Source: Psychrobacillus mangrovi
GTDB taxonomy: Bacteria > Bacillota > Bacilli > Bacillales_A > Planococcaceae
DNA: 64,000 nt
Reading direction: 5' to 3'
NCBI RefSeq assembly: GCF_037104765.1
Contig: NZ_JBAWSY010000018.1
Coordinates: 7,529-71,528, forward strand
Translations under genes and position numbers: made by a program
The notes under the pieces: model-generated
What the model saw: only the letters and a program-made list of their open reading frames with translations
Databases searched by the model: none
What the model was told of the DNA's origin: nothing
Part shown: positions 1 to 7,851 of the stretch, in pieces
Layout: each line of letters begins with the position of its first letter
Position numbering within the stretch: the stretch's first letter is position 1

Positions 1-460
1 TGAAATCATTTTTCCCCGCTCCAATAAAAATTGGAGTGCCTAAAAGTGATGGTAATTCTACACCACGTCTTGGAACCATTGGATGATGTAGAATCGCTCC
101 TTTTAAAACATTCTCATATTCAAATAAAAGATTTCCCGCAATATTTGCTCCGTTGGAATAACCAATAGCGACTACATTATTACGATCGAACTCATAGTTC
201 TCTGCTGCCTCATCGATAAAGTTTTTCAATTCTTCTGTACGGAACTTCAAGTCCTCCAGATCAAAAACACCTTCAGCCAGACGTTTAAAGAAACGTGGCA
301 TCCCGTTTTCTAATACGTTACCGCGAACACTTAAAATATTAGCTGCCCCGTCTATTTCTTTTCCCAAACCTACTAAATCATGTTCATTTCCACCTGTGCC
401 ATGTAAAAGCAATAAAGTTGGTTTTGTAGAATCTTCACCTTTATAAAAAACATGCTTCAT
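1..460 (-). CDS. mhqD: MhqD-like alpha/beta hydrolase, C-terminus cut by window edge
   Basis: Partial gene running off the left edge; the first 153 residues are present. It opens MKHVFYKGED, keeps the oxyanion-region motif LLHGTGGNEHD (about residues 18-28) and the nucleophile elbow GYSNGAN (serine near residue 106), followed by AILHHPMVP, a pattern I know from Bacillus MhqD carboxylesterase/phospholipase-family hydrolases. In B. subtilis mhqD belongs to the quinone-detoxifying mhqNOP/mhqED regulon; a dioxygenase neighbour beyond the edge would fit but cannot be seen. The start at 460 has AAGGAG eight bases upstream. The catalytic Asp and His lie outside the window. Confidence 0.85.
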   Translation of the reverse strand, partial: MKHVFYKGEDSTKPTLLLLHGTGGNEHDLVGLGKEIDGAANILSVRGNVLENGMPRFFKRLAEGVFDLEDLKFRTEELKNFIDEAAENYEFDRNNVVAIGYSNGANIAGNLLFEYENVLKGAILHHPMVPRRGVELPSLLGTPIFIGAGKNDF

Positions 461-537
461 GTTAAAACTCCTTTTTTATTATCTTGAATTTGAGGTAATT
501 ATAACTTTATTCATTTTATAGGTCAAATAAAAGGGTT

Positions 538-611
538 TTCCAACTAAGAGCGGTATTTTTCCAACTAAACGCCCTTAAATTCCAACTAAACTCTTTATAT
601 TTCTAACTAAA
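538..611. repeat. Array of four 21-bp tandem units with core TTCCAACTAA
   Basis: Cores start at 538, 559, 580 and 601, exactly 21 bp apart. The core (TTCCAACTAA; the last copy reads TTCTAACTAA) is conserved while the 10-11 bases between cores vary. It sits between the mhqD-like gene and the end of the 340-residue membrane-protein gene. The same core and period recur at 57372. Function unknown. Confidence 0.85.
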
Positions 612-618
612 ACACTTT

Positions 619-1641
619 CTATTTAAAATCTCGCAAGAGGTGCTTCAACTTTTCAGGTTCATCCACTCGTATAGCAAACTCTGTTACACTCTTTTTCATC
701 CCCAAAAACATCGTAGCTTGAACAGCTTCGTGAAGATAGACAATCGCTTGTGGTTCTACTTCTTCAAAATCTTTATACATAAACTTCAACGTATGTTTAC
801 TTGGCACTGCAGCTCCCCACTCTACCTCCTTAATATTGGAAACAGGAACTATGATTCGGTTTGCAAATCCTTGTGTAATATACATTTTTCCGTTCTTAAT
901 TTCCATTGGGTGGAGTCTAGTAACTTGAATATCAGCGAGAACAAAAATGACAGAGTAAATATTCAAGAGTAGGAGAACAATTGAAAGAATAAATGATTTT
1001 TCATGCAACCACCAGTGAAGTCCGATTGTTTCAATAAGGATTGCGTGTATGAGCATAATATTAATGGCTACCGCACTCGTCTTTTCATGCATTGTCACAA
1101 CGCCCGTATGGCTTGGGGCTTTCTTTTTCCAAGTGAAAAATGCATAATACACAATTAAGAATTCGGACATGAAAATTTGGATAAATATATTTTTCGTTAC
1201 TACTTTTTCAATGGCAGGTAACACGCTATAAATTGTTCCTTCATTCATTTCCTTCATTTGCTTACGAATTTGTGGTACTTTCCAAATAACTATGAATAGA
1301 AGTCCCAGTTCTGCGAGAACGAGCAAACCCTCCACTGCAATCCCTGTATATAGTATTCCAGCAAAAGGGGCGAATAATTCGGTTGGTATAAAAATCCTTG
1401 CTATGACTAAGCCAGCAACCATTAGACCAATTGTTTGTTTAATGGAGATTTTAAAAGCAGCATAAAAAAGTAGCGGAGCAATTATAGCTAAATCAATTAA
1501 AGAGCCAATTGCTACATCACTAGTTACCTGTATGGATAAAAAATCTTGAATTCCTGTTTTATACAAAAGAAAATTGGAGGTTAATACTAATAGCAGAAAA
1601 ACCATTGCTAAATGAGCCTTACGGGTTTTACGGTAGACCAT
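619..1641 (-). CDS. Multi-pass membrane protein of unknown function
   Basis: 340 residues. Hydrophobic segments lie at about residues 12-30, 45-62, 68-85, 90-118, 150-170, 190-207 and 213-235, followed by a soluble tail of about 105 residues containing several beta-strand-like stretches (MYITQGFANRIIVPVSNIKE), which resembles a PH-like or membrane-associated regulatory tail. I do not recognise the family with certainty. The start at 1641 has AGGGAGAG upstream. The gene ends just beside the 21-bp array, and no terminator hairpin is obvious there, so the array might be part of the 3' untranslated region. Transcribed alone: the next gene upstream (1851-2228) is separated by its own terminator. 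Confidence 0.7.
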   Translation of the reverse strand: MVYRKTRKAHLAMVFLLLVLTSNFLLYKTGIQDFLSIQVTSDVAIGSLIDLAIIAPLLFYAAFKISIKQTIGLMVAGLVIARIFIPTELFAPFAGILYTGIAVEGLLVLAELGLLFIVIWKVPQIRKQMKEMNEGTIYSVLPAIEKVVTKNIFIQIFMSEFLIVYYAFFTWKKKAPSHTGVVTMHEKTSAVAINIMLIHAILIETIGLHWWLHEKSFILSIVLLLLNIYSVIFVLADIQVTRLHPMEIKNGKMYITQGFANRIIVPVSNIKEVEWGAAVPSKHTLKFMYKDFEEVEPQAIVYLHEAVQATMFLGMKKSVTEFAIRVDEPEKLKHLLRDFK

Positions 1642-1760
1642 ATTATCTCTCCCTTTCTGAGTTCTTTCTTTTATTATAACTTTCTGTTTTTTTTAAACAC
1701 TAGTATCAATCATAAAAGAAGCACAATTTTATGACAGACACTAAGCATAGTCTATTTTTC

Positions 1761-1800
1761 AAAATAAAATGCCTAACCATTAAAAGTTATGGTTAGGCAT
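1761..1800 (-). terminator. Rho-independent terminator after the DUF3221 gene
   Basis: Perfect 12-bp stem (1769-1780 with 1789-1800, arm ATGCCTAACCAT) and an 8-base loop; on the minus strand it is followed by TTTATTTT. It ends the minus-strand unit 2711-1851. Confidence 0.88.
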
Positions 1801-1850
1801 AGTCTCTTCATATTTTCGTTCTTAACCAGGTGCTTTATATTTCACCAACT

Positions 1851-2228
1851 TTATTCATTCAACTTCTCAATTGTTTTTGCTGTTCCCTGCATTGGGTGTG
1901 ATTCTGCTAGAGCCTCATGCCCTACTTTTACTTCATCGTATTTCTCTAGTTTACTTCGTTGATCCATTGTTAAGGAAAACCATGTCGCCTCTTTTCCTTG
2001 ATCAATCGCTTCTTGAACAGAAAGGGCTTTAGCCTGTTCCACGGACAAGTTGCTTACGACTAATATATGTCCGTCCTCTTTCATATCTACAATAACTCCC
2101 GTAATATATCCAGTTGGTTGGGGCTGTGTAGGATTGTCTTCGAAAAACTGCGTAATAAAATAAAAGGTAGCTCCAATAGCAATGATAAGAACTGTTAATA
2201 AGAGAATAACGGTAGATTTACCCTTCAT
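1851..2228 (-). CDS. DUF3221-type small secreted or anchored protein
   Basis: 125 residues: a short positive start, one hydrophobic helix (about residues 7-29) and then an extracytoplasmic domain of about 90 residues beginning GYITGVIVDMKEDGHILVVSN, which is the pattern of DUF3221 (YobA-like) proteins of Bacillales. There is no lipobox cysteine after the helix, so it is either an uncleaved anchor or a Sec signal. It lies 12 bases after the stop of the 156-residue gene at 2241, and its ribosome binding site (AAGGGGG) overlaps that stop, so the two are probably one transcript ending at the terminator at 1769-1800. The molecular role is unknown. Confidence 0.7.
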   Translation of the reverse strand: MKGKSTVILLLTVLIIAIGATFYFITQFFEDNPTQPQPTGYITGVIVDMKEDGHILVVSNLSVEQAKALSVQEAIDQGKEATWFSLTMDQRSKLEKYDEVKVGHEALAESHPMQGTAKTIEKLNE

Positions 2229-2240
2229 TCAAAAACCCCC

Positions 2241-2711
2241 TTACTTCTTAGCTACTTTGCGAAAGCCTTCTTCTAAAAGGTAAGATGTAGCTTCCTCATA
2301 CGAGCCAAAGCTTTCTTCTAAGTTATATCCGTGATAGATATTCCAAAGTGTATCTTCCTGTAGTAAGGTTAGTTTAGAGTTTTCTTTGTTTTTCCACTCT
2401 TCTTCAACTTCTTCTTCAAAAATTTCTTCTTCCTCAGTAGCTAAATAAGCAATAGAATCTTTGATCATCTGTCTTAATTCATCGGCTGAAACTTCACGAA
2501 TATTAACAAGTCCTTTTTCTTTAGCTTCATACTGTGGAAGATCTCCAACATAGACAAATCCATTTCCATTTGGGTGAAGATGATACACAACTGTTGTTTT
2601 ATCGTATAAACTTTCTTCAAAATGGTAATTCACTCGTTTCATGGATACTTCTTTACGATTTAATTCCGGAAATTCCTGAATGATTGCTTCTTTTTCTTCA
2701 AATGTTAACAT
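2241..2711 (-). CDS. Conserved acidic protein of unknown function
   Basis: 156 residues, soluble, without signal peptide or membrane segment. A markedly acidic stretch (residues about 92-106, EEEEIFEEEVEEEW) separates an N-terminal part with beta-strand character (NYHFEESLYDKTTVVYHL) from a helical C-terminus rich in Tyr and Glu. I do not recognise a catalytic motif. The start at 2711 is preceded by AAAGAGGT. It is the first gene of a two-gene unit with the DUF3221 gene. Function cannot be assigned from sequence. Confidence 0.6.
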   Translation of the reverse strand: MLTFEEKEAIIQEFPELNRKEVSMKRVNYHFEESLYDKTTVVYHLHPNGNGFVYVGDLPQYEAKEKGLVNIREVSADELRQMIKDSIAYLATEEEEIFEEEVEEEWKNKENSKLTLLQEDTLWNIYHGYNLEESFGSYEEATSYLLEEGFRKVAKK

Positions 2712-2758
2712 ATGAGACCTCTTTCTCTTCTAATTTCATCCCAAGTATAGCATATACC

Positions 2759-2851
2759 CTATCCCCTACGCGTCCACCATTCCGCTAAAAGAATAAAACA
2801 AATAACCACTGCAATGACAAGAGCAAAAAACCAATCTGGTAAACCACTCAT
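2759..2851 (-). CDS. 30-residue single-pass membrane peptide
   Basis: A very short ORF: ATG at 2851, TAG at 2759. The peptide starts MSGLPDWFFALVIAV, has one hydrophobic helix (about residues 8-23) and ends EWWTRRG, i.e. an aromatic belt followed by two arginines, as expected of an inner-leaflet anchor. An ideal GGAGGA Shine-Dalgarno lies seven bases before the ATG and overlaps the last codons of the dipeptidase, whose TGA stop (2854-2856) sits between them, so translation is probably coupled. Role unknown; it could be a dipeptidase- or stress-associated micropeptide. Confidence 0.6.
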   Translation of the reverse strand: MSGLPDWFFALVIAVVICFILLAEWWTRRG

Positions 2852-2853
2852 TT

Positions 2854-3798
2854 TCATTCCTCCTTACTAATCCGCTTCACAAATCGCGCAAAATTTTGTG
2901 AAGTGAATCCTTCTACTTCTTCTTTAGTAAAAGTTTTTAATAGATGCTCTACTAAATTCTGTGTTTTCGAAGCATCTTCTAATCCTACGACAAATTCTCC
3001 GATTCCATCAAAATCCGAACCTAATCCTATCAGGTGTTTACCTCCCAGAGAAAAAATATGATCTATATGCTCAACTAAGTGTTCCATAACTACAGGGTTG
3101 GTAGAAGTGTTAATAAATTGTGGATAATAAACAACATGAATAGGAGATTCTCTTTCAATTAAAGCTTTTATTTGATCATCTGATAAATTTCTCGACGAAT
3201 CACATATAGCCCGTGCATTCGAGTGGCTCGCTATTAACCATTTAGCTTTCGGCAACACATCCCAAAATGACTTTTCACTCAAATGAGAAACATCAATAAT
3301 AATATTTTCTTCGTTTAATAAATCCACCACTGTTTCTCCAAAAGAAGTTAAGCCTGTTCCCGAACTCTCTGCTGCACCATCCGCAACTTCGTTTGCTCCA
3401 TTCCAAGTAAGGCCTACTAATTTCACTCCGTGTGCTAATAATAACTTTAATTTTACTAGATCTCCATCAATCATATCTAAGCCTTCTAGTGAGAGTACAG
3501 CTCCGATTTGCCCTTCTTTTAATGTATCGAGTTGCTCCCATTTATTAATAGCCACTACATTATCATTGTTCCCTACTATTTCTGTATAGAAAAATTCAAT
3601 CTGTCGAATAGCCTCCATAAATTGTTTTTCTTTCGGAAATCCCTCTGACACAAACACAGCAAATAATTGAACTACTATCTCTCCCGCTTCTAGCGCCCGT
3701 TTATTTGCTTGTAATTCGGTTGAATCCGCAAATGAAATAGGGTTATCCGATTTTGCAAGTTTAAATAGCACGTCACAATGTAAATCATACACTTTCAT
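2854..3798 (-). CDS. Peptidase M19 (renal dipeptidase-like) family metallo-dipeptidase
   Basis: 314 residues, cytoplasmic. Metal-ligand motifs of the M19 family are visible: HCD near the N-terminus (residues 7-9), LSLEGLD (the bridging Glu, about residue 102), DVSHLSEKSFWD and ASHSNAR (about 168-195) and GLGSDFDGI (about 260). These enzymes use two zinc ions to cleave dipeptides, often with D-residues at the C-terminal position. The length fits the bacterial branch of the family. AGGGGG precedes the ATG at 3798. Upstream, a terminator separates it from ddh; downstream it overlaps the ribosome binding site of the 30-residue peptide. The substrate in vivo is unknown; a link to peptidoglycan peptides is suggested only by the nearby ddh. 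Confidence 0.85.
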   Translation of the reverse strand: MKVYDLHCDVLFKLAKSDNPISFADSTELQANKRALEAGEIVVQLFAVFVSEGFPKEKQFMEAIRQIEFFYTEIVGNNDNVVAINKWEQLDTLKEGQIGAVLSLEGLDMIDGDLVKLKLLLAHGVKLVGLTWNGANEVADGAAESSGTGLTSFGETVVDLLNEENIIIDVSHLSEKSFWDVLPKAKWLIASHSNARAICDSSRNLSDDQIKALIERESPIHVVYYPQFINTSTNPVVMEHLVEHIDHIFSLGGKHLIGLGSDFDGIGEFVVGLEDASKTQNLVEHLLKTFTKEEVEGFTSQNFARFVKRISKEE

Positions 3799-3818
3799 TT
3801 AATTCCCCCTAAATAAAA

Positions 3819-3849
3819 ACCGGTACTCTTTCAAAGAGTATCCGGTTTA
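3819..3849 (-). terminator. Rho-independent terminator after ddh
   Basis: Hairpin of about 13 bp (AACCGGTACTCTTT paired with AAGAGTATCCGGTT, tiny loop) followed on the minus strand by TTTTTATTT, immediately past the ddh stop at 3853. Confidence 0.85.
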
Positions 3850-3852
3850 GTT

Positions 3853-4836
3853 TTATAATAATTCTGATCTTAACTGTTCCGCCGTCTTTAGTGACAACAA
3901 ACCTACTGGAATATCGTAAATAGTCTTAGCACCACTTTGACCTGACTCGCCTAATCGATAAGCTGCCCTTGCATAAGCAACTAATACGCTAGATGTGAAA
4001 TTCGGATTGCTTTCCAGCTTTAATGAAAACTCCATTAATTGCTTTTCGTTCGCTTCACTTTCACCACTGCGGATGACAAAACCTCCATGAGGCATTCCAC
4101 TATGATTCTTTTGCAGCTCATCTTCAGATATAAAGTGCACCGTTGTATCATAGTCTTCAAAGTAGTTTGGCATTGTAGTGATTTGCTGCTCTACTTGATC
4201 TTTATCCGCATCTTCTTTTAACACGACAAAGCATTCTCTCGTATGCTTTTCTCGAGTTGATAGAGATGGTTGCTCTCCACTACGAACACGCTCTACCGCT
4301 TCTTTTACAGGCAATGTGTATTGAACGCCATTTTTCACACCATCCAAACGTCGGATAGCATCTGAATGTCCCTGGCTTAAGCCATCACCCCAAAATGTAT
4401 ATGTATTTCCTTGAGGAAGTACCACTTCACCTAAAAGCCTATTTAGTGAAAATAACCCTGGATCCCATCCAACAGAAATTACACTTACTTTTTTTGATAC
4501 TTTTGCTACTTCGTCCACTTTTGCAAAGAACTGCGGTATTAGAGCATGTGTGTCATAACTATCAACTGTATGGAAAAGCTGCGCGAATAATGGAGTTTGT
4601 TCTGGCAAATCTTTTGCGGAGCCTCCACATAATATCATCACATCTATTTTATCTTGAAAATCCTTTGCCTGATCCACTAAATACACACCAACTGATGGGT
4701 CATTCACTTCAACTGAGGAAGGGTCACGTCTTGTGAACACTCCAACTAACTCCATATCTGGGTTCTGCTTTATTGCTAATTGAACTCCACGCCCTAAATT
4801 TCCATATCCCAAAATACCTATTCGAATCTTATTCAT
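3853..4836 (-). CDS. ddh: meso-Diaminopimelate D-dehydrogenase
   Basis: 327 residues. Catalyses NADPH-dependent reductive amination of tetrahydrodipicolinate to meso-diaminopimelate in one step, bypassing the succinylase/acetylase branch of lysine and cell-wall synthesis. The Rossmann motif GILGYGNLGRG starts at residue 8; the family signatures RRDPSS (about 36-41), CGGSAKDLPEQTP (about 70-82), DSYDTHALIP (92-101), SVGWDPGLFSLNR and FWGDGLSQGHSDAIRR are all present, as is NHSGMPHGGFVIR near residue 250. The length matches the Lysinibacillus/Corynebacterium enzyme. ACGGAGGT precedes the ATG. It lies 37 bases behind a DinB gene on the same strand. Together with dapH/ykuR at 50-52 kb the organism seems to carry two routes to diaminopimelate. 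Confidence 0.95.
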   Translation of the reverse strand: MNKIRIGILGYGNLGRGVQLAIKQNPDMELVGVFTRRDPSSVEVNDPSVGVYLVDQAKDFQDKIDVMILCGGSAKDLPEQTPLFAQLFHTVDSYDTHALIPQFFAKVDEVAKVSKKVSVISVGWDPGLFSLNRLLGEVVLPQGNTYTFWGDGLSQGHSDAIRRLDGVKNGVQYTLPVKEAVERVRSGEQPSLSTREKHTRECFVVLKEDADKDQVEQQITTMPNYFEDYDTTVHFISEDELQKNHSGMPHGGFVIRSGESEANEKQLMEFSLKLESNPNFTSSVLVAYARAAYRLGESGQSGAKTIYDIPVGLLSLKTAEQLRSELL

Positions 4837-4873
4837 CTCTAAATTACCTCCGTAACACCTTTATTTCCGCTAT

Positions 4874-5374
4874 TTATTCTGGAGCTTCTCCAGAAAAAGC
4901 TAACCATTCTTCTTTAGATGGACCATACATTCCTGGGACAACTAGCCCTGCCTGACGCATTAGAACAGTCATTTGACCTCTATGGTGTGTTTGATGGAAA
5001 GCCAAAACATGTAAAATATTTGCAACAGTCCACGTTTGTCCATACATATCTTTCTCTTCCAACAGGGTTTCATCTGTCCATTGTTCTTTTATAGCTCGAA
5101 CCATTGCATCACTTGATTCTTTGTATGCCACGGCCATTTCTTTTGCCGTTTCAGGTTGAGTTGCATCATGCGGTGTAGCTGTAAATTGTAATCCCGTTTT
5201 TCCAATCATCTCATCAATTGTTGTTACTAGATGCCAGGCAAGTTGTCCTAGCGTTCTGCCTTCTTCGTACACTTTCTGTTTTAAAGACTCATCTGTTAAT
5301 GTATTTAAAATATTAAGTGTAGAGTCGCTTTCATGTTTCCAGTTCGTTAAAAAGTCTTCTAGCTTTCTAATCAT
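4874..5374 (-). CDS. DinB-family metal-binding protein
   Basis: 166 residues, four-helix-bundle DinB/YfiT type. The three metal-binding histidines expected for the fold are present: H48 in LAWHLV, H127 in LAFHQ and H131 in THHRGQ. DinB proteins of this type include thiol transferases (bacillithiol- or mycothiol-dependent) and many members of unknown function, so no reaction is assigned. GGAGGG lies before the ATG at 5374. It is followed by ddh 37 bases later and may share its transcript. It is one of three DinB-type genes in the window (also at 8379 and 37841), all mutually divergent. Confidence 0.85.
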   Translation of the reverse strand: MIRKLEDFLTNWKHESDSTLNILNTLTDESLKQKVYEEGRTLGQLAWHLVTTIDEMIGKTGLQFTATPHDATQPETAKEMAVAYKESSDAMVRAIKEQWTDETLLEEKDMYGQTWTVANILHVLAFHQTHHRGQMTVLMRQAGLVVPGMYGPSKEEWLAFSGEAPE

Positions 5375-5518
5375 AAATAAAATCCCTCCATTTACTATTA
5401 TAAGTTATATTTCGATATTTTAGATGTTTTATCCTGCCTATAATCGCTTTTCTTCAGAATAGATATTACTGTGTAAATATGGTAGACTAAGGGACAGACA
5501 ATAAGAGGACGTGAGTGT

Positions 5519-5893
5519 ATGATTAAAATCGAATTACCAAAACCAACTGTAACCATTACCCAACGAGAGCAAGAGCGCAAAGAAGGCGAACTAGAGATTC
5601 CATCAATCTACGGGTTCATCGACTTCCACCAAATCCCACGAGATAAAGGCGGCATCTTCATGTTTTATAACAAAAATGATGAGCTTCTATTCGTAGGAAA
5701 AGCACGTAAAATTAGACAACGTATTAAAAAACATTTTGAAGATAATGTTTCTCCGATTATCAAACATCGTGATGAGGTCTACAAAATTAGCGTATGTGTA
5801 GTGGACGAAGCAATGGATCGTGAGATATACGAAACATATGCCATCAATACACTAAAAGCAAAATACAATATCGATAAAGTCTTTTACAAGTAA
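5519..5893 (+). CDS. GIY-YIG-type nuclease-domain protein (UvrC N-terminal-like)
   Basis: 124 residues. After an N-terminal extension of about 40 residues, the GIY-YIG core shows GGIFMFYNKNDELLFVGKAR (residues about 44-63, i.e. the GIF...FVG version of the motif), followed by KIRQRIKKHF, as in the nuclease domain of UvrC. A late Glu (about residue 103, DREIYETYAIN) fits the catalytic glutamate. The protein is a stand-alone domain, so it could be a small repair endonuclease or a decayed homing-type domain. A weak GAGG lies upstream of the ATG, and a strong terminator follows. Transcribed alone and divergently from the DinB-ddh unit. Confidence 0.75.
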   Translation: MIKIELPKPTVTITQREQERKEGELEIPSIYGFIDFHQIPRDKGGIFMFYNKNDELLFVGKARKIRQRIKKHFEDNVSPIIKHRDEVYKISVCVVDEAMDREIYETYAINTLKAKYNIDKVFYK

Positions 5894-5900
5894 TATAAAG

Positions 5901-5938
5901 CACCAAGAGAAATATTCTCTTGGTGTTTTATTTTTATA
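5901..5938 (+). terminator. Rho-independent terminator after the GIY-YIG gene
   Basis: Perfect 9-bp stem CACCAAGAG/CTCTTGGTG (5901-5909 with 5917-5925), then TTTTATTTTT on the plus strand. Confidence 0.9.
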
Positions 5939-5941
5939 TGT

Positions 5942-6267
5942 TTATGTGCTACTATTACGTTTTTGTTTTGAAAAATGTAATATCCCCACGATCAAGCAAA
6001 GCATACTCAATGTCCAAACAATTCCTGAAATACCTATTTGTAAAGATATCTCTTCAGATGCCATAGGATAATTGTAATCAAATGAGATAGCTTTTAAAGC
6101 AAAGTATGCAGCAAAAGAGAAAAATAAAAGGTGCAATATTGTCCAAAGATAGGCTGTACGATTTCCTTTATTTTAATACATAAAAATAGTACAGTTAAAA
6201 GTGCAATGCCCATAATAATTGAAAATCCTCCAATTAATAGTCCAATTACTTCTTCTTCTAAAGGCAT
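5942..6267 (-). pseudogene. Three-helix small membrane protein interrupted by a one-base frameshift
   Basis: A GGAGGA site precedes an ATG at 6267 that opens MPLEEEVIGLLIGG, gives one hydrophobic helix and then leaves frame at an AAAA run (plus-strand TTTT at 6171-6174). One frame over, the sequence continues directly as KGNRTAYLWTILHLLFFSF with two more membrane helices and ends KQKRNSST at 5942. Adding a single A to the run would restore one protein of about 109 residues with three membrane segments. Either the gene is a recent pseudogene or the base is a sequencing error. No family recognised. Confidence 0.7.
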
Positions 6268-6356
6268 CCTTTATTCCTCCTCTTAGATGTTGCTCTTCAC
6301 CTTAATCGTTAGTTTGATGCATTTGCGGTTACTTTAGTTGCTTTGGCAATGAACTC

Positions 6357-7337
6357 TTATTCAAAGACACTTGTACTATGTGGCGGTTGAACACGTGATT
6401 TCGGGTCAATAAAAGCTTTAATATGACTAATTGCTATAGGTACTTCTCCAAATCCTACTGCAATTAGTTTTACTTTTCCATTATGCGTGCAAACATCCCC
6501 TGAAGCGTAAATTCCTTCTATGTTCGTTTCCATTTTTTCATTCACGACTACCGAGTTTTTCTGCATCGTGAGACCCCAATCTTTCAAAGGCCCTAATGAT
6601 GCTACATTTCCATAATTGACAAGGACATGATCAACCGGAATTCGCTGTTCTGATTCATCTTTTGCAACGACCACAACCTCTTGAATCAACTCACCATCTC
6701 CAACTAATTCTTTAATTCCAAATGGTGCTTTTATTTGAACCTTTGAATTTTTCAGTTGTTGAACAGTCATTTCATGAGCTGTAAACTCTCTTCGATGGCA
6801 AATTGTTACGCTTGCTGCGACGTCTTCTAGCATTAAGGACCAATCTAGAGCAGAATCTCCGCCACCTAATACAAGTACAGTCGAGTCTTTAAAATCCTGG
6901 AGATTCTTTACTTTGTAGTGAAGGTTTTTCCCTTCATACTCTGCAGCTCCTGGAACTTTAAGTTTACGAGGCTGGAATGAACCGATTCCAGAAGTAAGCA
7001 AAATCGTCTTGGAATAATGCACTGCTTTATCTGTTGTTAATTTGAAATGATCTGGGAATTTCTCCAGAGTTGTTGCCGTTTCTTCTAGGCAGACTGTCGG
7101 TTTGCTATAGGCAGCCTGTTCCTCCAGGTTTGCTACTAAGTCTCTAGCTAAAATCTTCGGGAGACCCCCGATATCATATATATATTTGTCAGGATACAAC
7201 TCCATTAACTGTCCACCAAGCTGTGGTAAACTATCTATTATTTTCACCTTCAGGTCTCGTAATCCTCCGTAGAACGAAGCGAATAATCCGGTCGGACCTC
7301 CACCAATAATAGTAACATCATACATTTCTTTCTCCAT
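6357..7337 (-). CDS. yumC: Ferredoxin/flavodoxin-NADP+ reductase, thioredoxin-reductase-like type
   Basis: 326 residues, FAD enzyme passing electrons between NADPH and ferredoxin or flavodoxin. The FAD-binding GGGPTG motif is at about residues 12-17, SLPQLGGQL follows at 36-44, the NADPH motif GGGDSALDW is at about 157-165, and GIYASGDVCTHNGK (about 276-289) is the second FAD motif. It lacks the CxxC of true thioredoxin reductases, which is diagnostic of this class. The C-terminus SRVQPPHSTSVFE closely follows B. subtilis YumC rather than YcgT. It lies 25 bases downstream of yuxK on the same strand and probably forms an operon with it. AGAGGTG precedes the ATG. Confidence 0.92.
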   Translation of the reverse strand: MEKEMYDVTIIGGGPTGLFASFYGGLRDLKVKIIDSLPQLGGQLMELYPDKYIYDIGGLPKILARDLVANLEEQAAYSKPTVCLEETATTLEKFPDHFKLTTDKAVHYSKTILLTSGIGSFQPRKLKVPGAAEYEGKNLHYKVKNLQDFKDSTVLVLGGGDSALDWSLMLEDVAASVTICHRREFTAHEMTVQQLKNSKVQIKAPFGIKELVGDGELIQEVVVVAKDESEQRIPVDHVLVNYGNVASLGPLKDWGLTMQKNSVVVNEKMETNIEGIYASGDVCTHNGKVKLIAVGFGEVPIAISHIKAFIDPKSRVQPPHSTSVFE

Positions 7338-7362
7338 AATACCTTACACCTCTGTTTTGTTC

Positions 7363-7752
7363 TCATAAAAATCGATTTCGAATTTCAGGAGACGGAATTG
7401 TACAACTATCTTTTTTACCAAACCATTTATATCGATTATTTGCAACAAATTTATAAAGGATATCTCGAAATGTCTTGGGAATAATCTTAAAAAGGTAAAA
7501 AACCTTCCATAATCCATTCAGATGCTTGCAAATAAAAAGTGCCGCATCAGAGGAATTATATACTGTATTATTTTCAATTACTAACACACTATTCAATTTT
7601 TCAGGTATTTGATGCTTTTTTTTAAGTTCTTCGCCTATATCACTTTGTAAGGCTGCAAACTGAAAGTATCCTTTTGGATCCCTTGCGATAATAAATTGAA
7701 CACTTGCATTACAGAAATTACATACACCATCAAACAAAACAATCGCAGTCAT
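7363..7752 (-). CDS. yuxK: DCC-family thiol-disulfide oxidoreductase-like protein (DUF393)
   Basis: 129 residues, close to the usual family length. The family-defining DGVCNFC (residues 8-14) carries the CxxC pair of the DxxCxxC motif; RDPKGYFQFAALQS and the C-terminal YKWFGKKDSC also follow YuxK-type proteins. The CxxC predicts a redox role, but no substrate is known to me. AGGGGGT lies before the ATG at 7752. The ferredoxin reductase gene follows after 25 bases, which suggests a redox-related pair. Confidence 0.88.
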   Translation of the reverse strand: MTAIVLFDGVCNFCNASVQFIIARDPKGYFQFAALQSDIGEELKKKHQIPEKLNSVLVIENNTVYNSSDAALFICKHLNGLWKVFYLFKIIPKTFRDILYKFVANNRYKWFGKKDSCTIPSPEIRNRFL

Positions 7753-7811
7753 ATAGTAACCCCCTTAACAATAGTGTACTATAGTGCGAAACATTTGTTT
7801 AATGATAAGGC

Positions 7812-7848
7812 AAATAAAAAGGACGTCCTACCTTACAGGACATCCCTT
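7812..7848 (-). terminator. Rho-independent terminator after the DksA-like gene
   Basis: 12-bp stem with two G-U pairs (7818-7829 with 7837-7848) and a minus-strand TTTTTATTT tail, directly after the stop at 7852. Confidence 0.85.
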
Positions 7849-7851
7849 GTA

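Noticed and set aside
5398..5580. 60-codon minus-strand ORF between the DinB and GIY-YIG genes
   Set aside because: Antisense to the start of the GIY-YIG gene, lacks a ribosome binding site and any recognisable feature.
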